In this document: positions 13,512-23,341 of the stretch, piece after piece
Position numbering within the stretch: position 1 is the first letter of the stretch
Layout of the letters: each line of letters begins with the position of its first letter
Source: UBA5336 sp964506685
GTDB lineage: Bacteria; Pseudomonadota; Alphaproteobacteria; Caulobacterales; Hyphomonadaceae
Direction of reading: 5' to 3'
Assembly: GCA_964506685.1 (NCBI GenBank)
Contig: CAZDMQ010000041.1
Location: forward strand, 1-29,826
DNA length: 29,826 nucleotides
Translations under genes and position numbers: made by a program
Notes under the pieces: model-generated
The model's database searches: none
The model's input: only the letters and a program-made list of their open reading frames with translations
What the model was told of the DNA's origin: nothing

Positions 13512-16295
13512 TCACAGGAAGGGCGTGTAGGTGAAGGGGACCGCCGCCCCGGAACCGTCCCTTGCGGCGCCCTTGCCCCTCGACCGCTTGCGCTTGCGTT
13601 TTGGCTTTTCCGCCTTCGGCTCCGGGGTCTGGATCAGGACAGCCAGCGCAGCAAAGGGACTGTTCGGGTCGGGTTCGCGGCGCGGCTCCCGCCGATCTGC
13701 GCCGGGCTTGCCAGCGCGCCGGCCGGCTGGCTGGCCCTGCTCTCCCGCCCGGTTGCGCGCGCGGCCGCTCCCGGCCTTGCTGGCCGAGTGACCGCCCTCT
13801 GCCCCCTCACGCGGGCCCGCAGTCCGGCCCCCTTCGCGACGCGGCTTGCGGCCGCCGGGGCGGTCCCCCTCGGGACGCGCGCGGGACGCGTAACGCCACA
13901 GCGTCGGGGCCCCGGTCTCGGGATCCTTCTCCGCCGGCACCAGGCCAAAGCCCCTGAGCACGTCGATAAAGGCATCGGCAGGGCAGGACACCATGGACGC
14001 CAGTTCGGCAGGCACCGCAAACGCGTTCTTCCCGGCCTCCCGGCGTCGCCTGGAAATCTCCCAGCCCAGCCGCTCGGCGAGGTCTGCCCGCACAGCGCGC
14101 CGGCCGAAACGCAGGTAGCCATTGGCATTAAGTGCCGCATCGCTCCATTCGGGAGCGTCGCCGATCGCGAAGGAGCCGGCGCCGTCGGGAGCCGACGGGC
14201 AGGGCTGGCCATCATGGACCGCACGCAGGGCCGCCGTGAGCTTCTGGGCAGCCGGCTTCTGGGCATCCGGCGCATATACCGCGACCCGTCCCGCACGCAG
14301 GCCGACAAGCTTCAGCCCGGCCCGTTCCTCCGGCTTCAGGCGATGGTCCGGATCGTCACCGCGCAGATCTACCGCCGCCCCGGTTTCGAGGATCCGGAAG
14401 GCAAGCCCACGCGCCATGCCGTCGAGCGCCTTCGCACTGTCGGCGGCCTTCATGGCGAAATGGCTCGGCAGGCGTTTGCGGACCTGGTCCTGTACCCAGT
14501 CCTCGATCCGGACGCGCGCAGCCTCCCGCTCGGCGGGCTCGGCCCCCTCCGCCCCGGCAAGCTCCACCCGCGGCGCAAGCCAGTCCGCGCCCTTCGACAG
14601 CCGGGCGACGGGTTCGGTGAGGAAGGTGATGGTCCCGTCCTCGCTGAAGGCCAGGCCAAGCCCGTCATGTCCGGCAATCCGCTTCAGCCGGTCGGTCAGG
14701 ATCGGACGGACCGCCTGCTGGGCCGCATTGCGCACCGCCTTGCCCTCGAGGGTTCTGGCGGTGGAGGCCGGCTCGAAAGTCAGCCCTGTCAGCTTGCCGA
14801 CCACATGGCCTTCAACGCTGACTTCGCCATCATCGCCCATTTCACCCACCAGTGCCTGCTCCCGTTTCATGCCCGCCAGAAGGGCGGTGGTCCGCCTGTC
14901 CACGAAGCGGGCCGTCAGGGCGTCGTGCAACGCATCCGAAAGCCTGTCTTCGATCTCCCGGGTCTTTTCCCGCCACTCGGGCGCGTTTTCAAGCCAGTCA
15001 TCCCGATGAGCGGCATAGGTCCAGGTGCGGATGGCGGCAAGCCGGGTTTGCAGCTGGGCGATATCGCCCTGCGTCGAGGACAGCGCGTCGAGCCTGTGCG
15101 CCATGGCCTCATTGCCGAGCCGCGCATCGGGATCGGCCAGGGTTTCGGCCAGGCCAAGGACCAGCCGGCCATGCCCCTCATGGCCGGCCTTGCGGAAATC
15201 GGGCAGGCGGGCGAGGTCCCAGAGCCGGCGCACGACCCGCTCGCCGCGGATGTCCGGTCCGATGGCTGCATCCTCGGCCATGCGGCGCAGCACCCATTCA
15301 TCGAGCGCATGGGGATTCTGCCGGAGCACCGGATTGGGCGAGGGTCGCGCCAGCGAGGTAATCAGTGTCCGGATCGAGCGGAAATCGAGGTCGGAATTGC
15401 GCCACTGGATGTCGCTCACGGGCTCGAAGCGATGCTCCTGAATGCGGCGCACAGTGTCCTCGTCAAGCACCGGGCAGTCACCGATCTCACCGAATTCGCC
15501 ATCCGACCGGAACCGTCCGGCGCGGCCGGCGATCTGCCCGCACTCGGCTGCGGACAGTGGACGGTGGCGCCGCCCGTCAAACTTGGCACGCTCGGCGAAG
15601 GCAATGCGGTCGACATCGAGGTTGAGCCCCATGCCGATGGCATCGGTCGCAACAAGGTAGTCGACATCGCCGGACTGGTAGAGCGCGACCTGGGCATTGC
15701 GCGTGCGCGGGCTGAGAGCGCCCATGACCACCGCGGCGCCTCCCTTCTGGCGCTTCAGGAGCTCGGCAATCGCATAGACCGCGTCGCTCGAGAAGGCGAC
15801 AATGGCGGTCCGCTTCGGCAGCCGCGTCAGCTTCGAGGGGCCAGCATAGCGCAGTTCCGAAAACCGCTCGCGCGTGTCGGTATCGACCCGGAGATCCAGC
15901 TCGCGAAGGATCGGCCGCATCGTGTCGGCGCCAAGCAGGACCGTTTCCTGCAGCCCGCGGGCATTCAGCAGCCGGTCGGTGAAGACATGGCCGCGATCCT
16001 CGTCCTCGGCGAGCTGGATCTCGTCAATCGCCAGGAAGTCCACGCGCTTGCCGACCGGCATCGCCTCCACGGTGCAGACGAAGTAGCGCGCCGTGGGCGG
16101 TTCGATCCGTTCCTCGCCCGTGATGAGCGCGCAGGCCGCCTCGCCCTTCACAAGGCAGATCCGGTCATAGAGTTCGCGCGCGAGCAGCCGCAGCGGCAGG
16201 CCGATCATGCCCGTGCCATGGGCGAGCATGCGCTCGACGGCATAGTGGGTCTTGCCGGTATTTGTCGGCCCGAGAACGGCCCTGAGATCTGACAT
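13512..16295 (-). CDS. Suv3-like DExH helicase
   Basis: A 927-residue helicase related to mitochondrial Suv3 and found widely in alphaproteobacteria; an RNA-unwinding role in turnover or ribosome metabolism is likely. Motif I is GPTNTGKT (9-16), motif II DEIQ (91-94), and the second RecA fold has SPRTRN, VATDAIGMGLNLDVDRIAF and motif VI QIAGRAGRF (254-262). A long helical middle follows. The last 150 residues are low-complexity, rich in Arg, Gly, Pro and Lys (GGRKPRREGGR, then KPKRKRKRSRGKG), probably an unstructured RNA-binding tail. ATG 16295 begins MSDLRAVLGP as in the family; a TTG further upstream is less likely. It heads the operon with the S4 and TerB-like genes. Confidence 0.92.
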   Translation of the reverse strand: MSDLRAVLGPTNTGKTHYAVERMLAHGTGMIGLPLRLLARELYDRICLVKGEAACALITGEERIEPPTARYFVCTVEAMPVGKRVDFLAIDEIQLAEDEDRGHVFTDRLLNARGLQETVLLGADTMRPILRELDLRVDTDTRERFSELRYAGPSKLTRLPKRTAIVAFSSDAVYAIAELLKRQKGGAAVVMGALSPRTRNAQVALYQSGDVDYLVATDAIGMGLNLDVDRIAFAERAKFDGRRHRPLSAAECGQIAGRAGRFRSDGEFGEIGDCPVLDEDTVRRIQEHRFEPVSDIQWRNSDLDFRSIRTLITSLARPSPNPVLRQNPHALDEWVLRRMAEDAAIGPDIRGERVVRRLWDLARLPDFRKAGHEGHGRLVLGLAETLADPDARLGNEAMAHRLDALSSTQGDIAQLQTRLAAIRTWTYAAHRDDWLENAPEWREKTREIEDRLSDALHDALTARFVDRRTTALLAGMKREQALVGEMGDDGEVSVEGHVVGKLTGLTFEPASTARTLEGKAVRNAAQQAVRPILTDRLKRIAGHDGLGLAFSEDGTITFLTEPVARLSKGADWLAPRVELAGAEGAEPAEREAARVRIEDWVQDQVRKRLPSHFAMKAADSAKALDGMARGLAFRILETGAAVDLRGDDPDHRLKPEERAGLKLVGLRAGRVAVYAPDAQKPAAQKLTAALRAVHDGQPCPSAPDGAGSFAIGDAPEWSDAALNANGYLRFGRRAVRADLAERLGWEISRRRREAGKNAFAVPAELASMVSCPADAFIDVLRGFGLVPAEKDPETGAPTLWRYASRARPEGDRPGGRKPRREGGRTAGPREGAEGGHSASKAGSGRARNRAGEQGQPAGRRAGKPGADRREPRREPDPNSPFAALAVLIQTPEPKAEKPKRKRKRSRGKGAARDGSGAAVPFTYTPFL

Positions 16296-16504
16296 GGGCA
16301 GGATGCCCCCACTCAAACACCTACGCCGGGACCGGCGCCGCTGCCGGCCCGCGTCCGGGCTCGACCTTTCCAGGGTGCCCCGTCACGGCTGGCGTGCCAG
16401 CCTCCGGGGCGATGGCCAGCCGGCCTCGCATTGCCCGGCCTGGCATGGCCCGGCCTGACCGATCCGGCCCGGTCGTCCCCCGCAATGGCGGACGCGCCGC
16501 CAGG

Positions 16505-16822
16505 TCAGGTGTTTTCCCTGATCCATTCGGCGATGCGCTGCTTGCTCATTGCGCCGAGGGAGGTGGCCACCACGTCGCCGTCCTTGAACAGCATCAGGGT
16601 CGGCAGGCCGCGCACGCCATACTTGCCGGGCGACATCGGATTCTCGTCGACGTTCATCTTGGCAATCGTCACCGAGCCATCGAGCTCTTCGGCAACGGCA
16701 TCGAGATGCGGCGCCATCTGCTTGCACGGACCGCACCACTCCGCCCAGAAATCCACAACCACGGGCTTGTCGGCCTTGATGGCGGAATCGAATGTCTCGT
16801 CGGTCAGGGTTTCAGTCGCCAT
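16505..16822 (-). CDS. trxA: Thioredoxin
   Basis: A 105-residue cytoplasmic thioredoxin that reduces protein disulfides and is recharged by thioredoxin reductase. The active site is WAEWCGPC with C30 and C33, the buried D24 is present (VVVDFWAEW), and GVRGLPTLMLFKDG supplies the cis-proline. Length is typical. ATG 16822 has AAAGGAG upstream. It follows addA by 53 nt on the same strand, a trx-after-addA order common in alphaproteobacteria. The gap may hold its own weak promoter (TTGAGA and TATGTA). Nothing is recognised in 16296-16504 beyond a small GACCG/CGGTC hairpin at 16457-16474. Confidence 0.97.
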   Translation of the reverse strand: MATETLTDETFDSAIKADKPVVVDFWAEWCGPCKQMAPHLDAVAEELDGSVTIAKMNVDENPMSPGKYGVRGLPTLMLFKDGDVVATSLGAMSKQRIAEWIRENT

Positions 16823-16875
16823 GAGCCTCTCCTTTACATTGTTCCTGTTAGCTACATAGGGATTCCGCGCGCGTC

Positions 16876-19800
16876 TCAAAGTGCACTCTGCGCTCGGTTT
16901 AGCGCTTCTGACAACAGCGCGTCCGGCAGCACCATCAGCCGCGGCCCGTCGGTCCATACCAGGGCGCAGCGCACCGTGCGGTCCGGATAGGCAGCCTGCA
17001 GCACGTTCCGATAGGCCGCCATCTGCCGCAGATAGGCTTCATCCACCGCCTCCGCTGCCGCCGGCGGCGGTCGGTCGGTCTTGAAGTCGGCGACCAGCAC
17101 GTCCGTTGCCGTGACCACCAGCCGGTCGACACGGCCATTGATCACTGTGCCCGGCGGCCAGCCGGTCCCCCGGCCGATCACTGCCGCCTCGGCTCGGCCC
17201 TCCGGCGCGAAGACACCGGCAAAGGCCGGATCGCGCAGGGTCGCAAGCGCGGTGGCCGCAATCTCCGCCCGCTCGTCGGCACTGAGCGCAGCCTGGCCCT
17301 CAAGCATGCGCATCGCCGCAGCGTCACGGCCGCTGTCATCGAGATGCGGCAGGCGTTGCAGGAGGTCATGGATCAGGCGGCCACGCCGGAAGCGCCGGCT
17401 GTCGGCCTCGCCACCGGGAGGTACCACCGGCCCCTGCGGCGCGACCAGCCGGGACGGGCTGATATCCCGCACGCCCGCTGGCGCATCGGGCGCGGGCTGC
17501 GCCAGCCAGTCCGGCGGCGGTGCCGGGTCCGGCCGAACCCCAGGCCCGGTGGCGTCGAGCGTCACAATCGGCCCGCCGATGGCGCGGATGCCGTCCTCCC
17601 CGGCCGGCGCGGCCTCGAGCCGGTCCAGCGCCTGCGCACAGAGGGCATACCAGGAGGCGGCATGGAAGCCCGGATCGCTGCGGCCATGGAAGGCGCCGGC
17701 GATGACCAGCCGATCCTGGGCCCGGGTGAGGGCGACGTAGAGCAGCCGGCGATGCTCGCGCAGCGCCTTGTCCCCGGCAAGCGCACGCGCCACGGCGACC
17801 GGTTCGGGGTCGAGCGCCTTGTTCGGCGACCAGACCGGCACGCCGTCGATATCGAACACCTGCTGACGACCCGGCTTCGGCGGTGACGTGGTATCGGGCA
17901 GGATCACCACGGGCGCCTGCAGGCCCTTGGCGCCATGCACGGTCATGACGCGGACCTCGCCACCCGCCGCAGCAAGGTCGCGCTTGATCTCGGTCGTGTC
18001 GGTTTCCATCGCACTGACGAAATGCTGCAGGTCCTGCGGTCCATCGCCGGGCGGATCGAGGGCGCGGGCGAGCAGCGCTTCGACCGGATCGCGGGCCGGA
18101 TCGCCGAGCCGGGCCAGCAATCGCGTCCAGCCCGTTGCCGCTCCGGCTTGCAGGGGCTGGTCGAGCACACGCGACAGGAATTCATAGGGCGCCGCATTGC
18201 GGGCCGCGAGCACGCCTTCGAGGAACCGGGTGACGGTGCGGTGGCCGGCAAGCGGGCTGTCCCTGAGGGCATCGAACAACGAGCCGCCGGCCCGGCGTCG
18301 CGCCGCGCAGGCCAGCGGGAAGAGATGGATGTCATCATCGACGAGATCGCAGAACGGTCCGCGCAGGATTTCGGCCAGGGTCAGGTCATCGCTCGGCAGC
18401 AAGGCGAAGCGCATCAGGTTGAGGCAGTCCTGCACCCCGATATGCCGGGCCAGGACAAGGCGGTCGGCACCGGCGACCGGCAGCCCCACCTGCTTCAGGC
18501 TCTTGATGATGGCCTCGAACAGACCACCGGTCCGGCCGCGCACCAGGATCATCACGTCGCCCGCGTTCATCGGTCGCCGAACCCAGGTGCCGCCGCCGTC
18601 GGCTTCGGCCCAGACCGTCTCGCCGCGGTCGATCATGTCGCGGATCGACCGGGCCAGCGCGCGGGCCAGTGCGGCCTTTGCCGAGGCCGCCGACAGGCTG
18701 TCGACGGGCGCGTCCCACGGATCGGCCTCACCGGCATCGCTGCTGGGGGTGACCGGCCAGAGCTCGACCCGGCCGCCCTGTCCCGCCCGCCGGGCCGTAT
18801 GACGGATCAGGTCGGCCTCGGGCGGCGGCTGCAGCGCAAAGGGATGGCCGTCAAAGACATCGGTGCGGAACACCTCATCGACGAAACGCAGGACCTCTGG
18901 CGTCGAGCGGAAGGACATGGACATGTCCGGGGTGCGCGTGTCGCCGGGTTTGAGGGTGAAGCGCTGGCGACCCTGGAGGAAGGCGTCGGGATCGGCGCCC
19001 TGGAAGGCGTAGATCGACTGTTTTTCGTCGCCGACGACGAACAGGGTGCGGGGATCGGCGCTGCGGTCCGTACCCGCGCCAAGGCCTGCGAAGAATTCAT
19101 CGCTGAGCGCGGTCACGATGTCCCACTGCGCAGGGCTGGTATCCTGGGCCTCGTCGAGCAGGAGGTGGGTGAGCCCGCCATCGAGCTTGAAACGTACCCA
19201 GTCGGCCATTTCCGCCTCGGTGAGCAGGCGCCGGACCGTGATGACGAGATCGTCGAAATCGAGCGCCGCCCGCGCCGTTTTCGCTGCAGCAAACCGCCCG
19301 GCCGCCACCCCGCCGAGACGGGCGAGGGCGAGGCTCCGTTCCGCCGCCCGGGCAGCCATCAGATCGCGCTCGACCGCCAGCATCCGCGTGATCTCGCGGC
19401 CCTCGCCGTCCTTGACCTGGAACAGGTCCCTGAGAAACGGCGCGGCCTCGCCGGTCGGCTTGTTGTAGGGGTTGGACCGGCGGAGGCCGCCGGACTTCGT
19501 GCGCCACAGCGAGCGATAGGCCGCAAAGGCAGTTTCGGGATCGCTGGCCTCCAGCGTCGCGATCAGCGCGTCTGCGGCCTCGCGCTCGCTCTTGCCCCCG
19601 GACGCCAGCCGGTCTGCGGCCTCGCGCAGCGCGTCACGTGGCAGGTCTGCGCCCATCGCCCGGGCGAGGATGTCGTCGCCCGGCAGGTCCGGTGCGCCGG
19701 CCGCCCTGCGGATCGCCTTTGCCATGGCATCGGGATCGTCGCGGTAGCGGGCGAGAAACTGCACAGCCCAGGCGCCCGCACCGACCAGGGCGGTGAGCGG

Positions 19801-20394
19801 TGCCTCCGCGCCCAGCCCTCCGGCCTCGAGCCCGATCCGGTCGCAATCGGACGGGTCGGCGGACAGCAGCGCCTCGCCGAGGGCATTGCTGCGCAGGGTC
19901 TGGCTGTCGGTCTCCTCGAGTTCGATGAAGCGTGGCGACACGCCCGCCTCCAGCGGAAATCGCCGCAGGACCCGCGCGCAAAAGGCGTGGATCGTCTCGA
20001 TCCTGAGCCCGCCCGGGGTTTCGAGCGCCCGTGCGAACAGCGCCCGGGCGCGGCGGACGTCGGCGTCGGTATAGCTGCCCTCTGCACGATCCTCGAGCCC
20101 GGCCAGCTTCGCCCGCAGCCGCCCCTCATCCATCACCGACCAGTCGCCGAGCCGGGCGAACAGGCGGTCGATCATCTCATTCGCCGCAGCCCGGGTGTAG
20201 GTGATGCAGAGGATCGAATCCGGGGCGGCGCCGCGCAGCAGCAGCCGGGCCACCCGGTCGATCAGCACCTTGGTCTTGCCGGACCCGGCATTCGCCGCCA
20301 CCCAGGCCGACACCAGCGGATCGGCCGCTTCTGCCTGGGCCGCGCAGGCGCGCGCGAAGGCGTCCGCATCGGATGGGACGAGCGCATCACTCAT
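16876..20394 (-). CDS. addA: AddA helicase-nuclease subunit
   Basis: A 1172-residue subunit of the AddAB double-strand-break repair enzyme, which unwinds and trims broken DNA ends to load RecA. It is a UvrD-type helicase: Walker A ANAGSGKT (34-41), motif II LLLDEAQDTSPAQWD, motif III-like FVVGDEKQSIYAFQGADPDAF, and VMTVHGAKGLQAPVVILP and LLYVALTRAQDRL near the end of the motor. The C-terminal RecB-type nuclease is intact: NGRVDRL then VADFKTD (D1103, K1105) and YLRQMAAY. The ATG overlaps the addB stop by 8 nt. Length is normal for the family. Confidence 0.96.
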   Translation of the reverse strand: MSDALVPSDADAFARACAAQAEAADPLVSAWVAANAGSGKTKVLIDRVARLLLRGAAPDSILCITYTRAAANEMIDRLFARLGDWSVMDEGRLRAKLAGLEDRAEGSYTDADVRRARALFARALETPGGLRIETIHAFCARVLRRFPLEAGVSPRFIELEETDSQTLRSNALGEALLSADPSDCDRIGLEAGGLGAEAPLTALVGAGAWAVQFLARYRDDPDAMAKAIRRAAGAPDLPGDDILARAMGADLPRDALREAADRLASGGKSEREAADALIATLEASDPETAFAAYRSLWRTKSGGLRRSNPYNKPTGEAAPFLRDLFQVKDGEGREITRMLAVERDLMAARAAERSLALARLGGVAAGRFAAAKTARAALDFDDLVITVRRLLTEAEMADWVRFKLDGGLTHLLLDEAQDTSPAQWDIVTALSDEFFAGLGAGTDRSADPRTLFVVGDEKQSIYAFQGADPDAFLQGRQRFTLKPGDTRTPDMSMSFRSTPEVLRFVDEVFRTDVFDGHPFALQPPPEADLIRHTARRAGQGGRVELWPVTPSSDAGEADPWDAPVDSLSAASAKAALARALARSIRDMIDRGETVWAEADGGGTWVRRPMNAGDVMILVRGRTGGLFEAIIKSLKQVGLPVAGADRLVLARHIGVQDCLNLMRFALLPSDDLTLAEILRGPFCDLVDDDIHLFPLACAARRRAGGSLFDALRDSPLAGHRTVTRFLEGVLAARNAAPYEFLSRVLDQPLQAGAATGWTRLLARLGDPARDPVEALLARALDPPGDGPQDLQHFVSAMETDTTEIKRDLAAAGGEVRVMTVHGAKGLQAPVVILPDTTSPPKPGRQQVFDIDGVPVWSPNKALDPEPVAVARALAGDKALREHRRLLYVALTRAQDRLVIAGAFHGRSDPGFHAASWYALCAQALDRLEAAPAGEDGIRAIGGPIVTLDATGPGVRPDPAPPPDWLAQPAPDAPAGVRDISPSRLVAPQGPVVPPGGEADSRRFRRGRLIHDLLQRLPHLDDSGRDAAAMRMLEGQAALSADERAEIAATALATLRDPAFAGVFAPEGRAEAAVIGRGTGWPPGTVINGRVDRLVVTATDVLVADFKTDRPPPAAAEAVDEAYLRQMAAYRNVLQAAYPDRTVRCALVWTDGPRLMVLPDALLSEALNRAQSAL

Positions 20395-23341
20395 CCGTTG
20401 TCTCCATGGCCCATTCGTCGCGCCGGGCAAGGCGGTTATAGCCGAAATCATAGCCGACGAACTGGACCCGCGGTCCTGAAAGATAGGGCTGGCCGGGCTG
20501 GCGATAGGCCGCCACGAGACGGCGGAGCCCGGCCTCGGCCCGCTCGGCGAGCTCGGCCGGATCGCCCTTCAGCAGCGGCGCATCGGGCTTCGCCTTGAAT
20601 GCCACATAGATGAGCTCGGCGACGGCGGTTGGGGTAATGTCGGCAAAGCCGCCGGCGGCGGCAATCAGCGCCTGGAGCGGCATCTGCTGGGACAGTCCGG
20701 CGTCGATCTGCGCGTCCGAGGGCGGTGTGCCGGTCTTGAAATCGAGTATGGCGAGCCCGGTCCCGAGCCTTTCGATCCGGTCGGCCTTGGCGGTCAGGGT
20801 GAAGGGCGCATCGGCGATCGAGAGCTCCAGACGGCCGCTGACCTCGGTGTGGATCGACCGGACCTCTGGCGCGCGCGCGGCCAGCCAGTCGAGACACCAG
20901 GCGGCTGTTCGCCGGGTGACCGCGCGGCTTCCGGCGAGGGCCGCGGCAGACATCCCGGCATCGCGGAGTTCGGCCTCGATGCACGCGGTGAGCGCATCCG
21001 GATCGGCCGGGATGTCACCGCATCCGACCCGCTCGAGCGCCCGGTGGATCGCCGTCCCGCGTTCGGCCGGCCCGACGGGTTTGGCCAGCGGGTCAAGCGG
21101 ACGCAGGCGCAGGACGGCCTCGGCATAGATCGCATAGGGATCACGCTGCAGCCAGTCGATGCGCGTCACCGACAACCGGTCCGGCCGCGCTTCCAGCGGT
21201 GGCGTCGGCCGGGGCCGGGCGAAATCGACCGGTTTTTCGAGCGCAACGGGCACCTGCCAGAGCGCATCGGCCCAGGGGCGCGGATCCCCGCCCGGAGCCG
21301 GTGCCAGCGCAGCCTCGGCGCCAGCCCCCCTGACGAGCGTCTTCAGCCGCCAGATCCAGCGCGAGGCCACTGCCGGCGCGTCGTCGCGCCGGGCGGCATA
21401 CAGGCAGGTCACCTTCGGCGCACAGGCAAGGCCGGCAAAATCGTGCGCCATAAGCCCCATACGCTCCTCCGGGTCGGGCAGGCCAAGGGCGCGCTTGAAA
21501 TGCGATGGCAGGAAGGGATCGGCTTCGGGCCGTTTCGGCCAGACATCTTCGTTGAGACCCGCAAGGATGAAATGATCAGCCCGCTGCAACCGGGCTTCCA
21601 GCGGTCCCCAGATGGACAGGCGGGGATGGTCGGACTGGCCCGGCGGCACGATCACGGTTGCGGCGCGGGCCCGCACCATCTGGATGAAATCCTCAAGCGG
21701 ATGGGCCGGAAACGCTTCCAGCAGGCTCGCGGTATCATCGACCAGTCGGGCCGCCATGGCGCCGGCCTCGCCGGACCAGATCGACGACGTGGCCCCCAGC
21801 GCCTGGACCAGCCTTGCAAGGGCCGCCGACCAGTCGAGACCGCTGCGCCGCGCGGGCCCTTCGGCGGCCGCCAGCGCGACGCCAAGCTGGTCGACGAGCG
21901 CACGCGCACGCTGGTTATCCGAACAGCGCGCAGCCAGACCGGCCAGCGACTCCCAGCGCTTTGCTCCGCGCAGCGCACTGCGTTCGAGGGCGTCGGCTTC
22001 GTCCCGGTCGATCGCCAGCATCGGGGACTTGACCAGTGTCGCCAGGTGGACCGGGTCATCCGGGCTGAGCCACCAGGCGAGCAACTGGTCGAGGGCAAGG
22101 CCCTCGGGCGTGTGCAAGAGCGGACGTCCTGCAGATGGGCCGATCTCGACTGACCAGCGTTTCATCATCGCGCTGATCCGGCGTGCGAGCTGCGTATCGG
22201 GCGTGACCAGCGCCGTATGGCCGGCCGGGTGTTCGAGGTCCGCCCGCATCAGCAGGGCGACAAGCCGGGCCTCATGGGCCTCGTCGTCGGCCTCGATCAG
22301 GGCGAAACCGTCAAGCGCGGCGGTCACCGCTTCGGCCGGTGCCGCGCCCGCTGCCAGCGTCTCGATCCGGGCGCGCCAGTCACCGGTAAGATCCGCCGGG
22401 GCAAGCGCTTCCTGGATCAGGCGCCGGCGTGCCGGACGGTCCCCCATGGTGACGGGCCAGACCGGGACCTCGCCGGCCGTTGGGCCGAGCGCCTCCAGGG
22501 TCGCGGCGAGGGCAGACTGGTGATGGTTCGCCGCCCCGGCAATCGCCTGCCAGTCGGCTGCGGACGCATCCCGGTCGAGCCCCGGCAGGATCACCCGCCC
22601 CTTCGGCAGGGCCAGTGCCGCCCGCATCAGGACGAGGCTCGCCGGCGTGGACCCGGTCGACCCGGCAAGGATCACGGGCGTGTCCGGCGGTGCCGCCTGC
22701 CAGTGCGCGGCCAGCGCCTCGGCCACCCGCATGCGCCGGGTCAGGGGATCCAGCGCGCCGTGTTCGGCCAGCCATTGCGGCCATTGCTCGGCGATGATGG
22801 CGAGAAAGCGCGCCGAGCGTTCCCAGTGGTGGGCGAGGCTGCGATCCGTGACAAGCTGGTCGAGCCCGGACCAGTCCTCGAGGCCGGCAAGGGCCGCCTG
22901 GTCGAGCAGGCGGCCAAGCGCTTCGGCAGTCGCGAGGGCTGCGGGCAGCGGGATCGGCTCCCCGGTCTGCTCGAAAAAGGCGATGACGAGCCGCATCAGC
23001 GTTCCGGTGCGTTGCGCCTCACCCAGCGGTGCAGGGAGACCGGCAATCGCTTCTTCCGCGCCGTGCGGAGCGTCGTCGAGCTCCATGTCGCCAAGGGCAC
23101 GGATGTCCGGCGGCAGGAGCGCGGCCCCATCGCCAGCGGCCTGCAGCAGTTCCAGCGCGAGCGTCCGGGCCGAACGCCGGTTCGGAACGTAGATCACGGC
23201 CTCCTGCAGCGCGTCCGGGTGACGGGCGAGATCGCTCGCCTCCGCCAGCCCCTGCGCCAGTGCCCTCAGGAACGGCACGCCCGCCGGCAGGCTCCACAGG
23301 CGCGGCGCATCCGCAGTGAGCAGGTTTCGCGCGCCGGTCAT
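20387..23341 (-). CDS. addB: AddB nuclease subunit (alphaproteobacterial type)
   Basis: A 984-residue partner of AddA with an inactivated helicase-like body and a working C-terminal nuclease. Nuclease residues are visible in TAKADRIERL (D854) and AILDFKTG (D867, K869), followed by QQMPLQALI. There is no Walker A near the N-terminus, as expected for the alphaproteobacterial form. No cysteine occurs after the DFKTG motif, so the iron-sulfur staple known from Bacillus AddB is missing. The ATG at 23341 overlaps the murU stop by 4 nt, and addA overlaps its own end by 8 nt. It presumably scans for a Chi-like site. Confidence 0.94.
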   Translation of the reverse strand: MTGARNLLTADAPRLWSLPAGVPFLRALAQGLAEASDLARHPDALQEAVIYVPNRRSARTLALELLQAAGDGAALLPPDIRALGDMELDDAPHGAEEAIAGLPAPLGEAQRTGTLMRLVIAFFEQTGEPIPLPAALATAEALGRLLDQAALAGLEDWSGLDQLVTDRSLAHHWERSARFLAIIAEQWPQWLAEHGALDPLTRRMRVAEALAAHWQAAPPDTPVILAGSTGSTPASLVLMRAALALPKGRVILPGLDRDASAADWQAIAGAANHHQSALAATLEALGPTAGEVPVWPVTMGDRPARRRLIQEALAPADLTGDWRARIETLAAGAAPAEAVTAALDGFALIEADDEAHEARLVALLMRADLEHPAGHTALVTPDTQLARRISAMMKRWSVEIGPSAGRPLLHTPEGLALDQLLAWWLSPDDPVHLATLVKSPMLAIDRDEADALERSALRGAKRWESLAGLAARCSDNQRARALVDQLGVALAAAEGPARRSGLDWSAALARLVQALGATSSIWSGEAGAMAARLVDDTASLLEAFPAHPLEDFIQMVRARAATVIVPPGQSDHPRLSIWGPLEARLQRADHFILAGLNEDVWPKRPEADPFLPSHFKRALGLPDPEERMGLMAHDFAGLACAPKVTCLYAARRDDAPAVASRWIWRLKTLVRGAGAEAALAPAPGGDPRPWADALWQVPVALEKPVDFARPRPTPPLEARPDRLSVTRIDWLQRDPYAIYAEAVLRLRPLDPLAKPVGPAERGTAIHRALERVGCGDIPADPDALTACIEAELRDAGMSAAALAGSRAVTRRTAAWCLDWLAARAPEVRSIHTEVSGRLELSIADAPFTLTAKADRIERLGTGLAILDFKTGTPPSDAQIDAGLSQQMPLQALIAAAGGFADITPTAVAELIYVAFKAKPDAPLLKGDPAELAERAEAGLRRLVAAYRQPGQPYLSGPRVQFVGYDFGYNRLARRDEWAMETTDE

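Noticed and set aside
13413..16292. 959-codon open frame on the plus strand opposite the helicase
   Set aside because: It is antisense to a gene with clear helicase motifs, and its product is rich in Gly/Arg/Pro without any recognisable domain. High GC at third codon positions keeps the opposite strand open.
17935..20598. 887-codon open frame on the plus strand opposite addA
   Set aside because: A shadow of addA; its product has no family signature and crosses the addA/addB junction.
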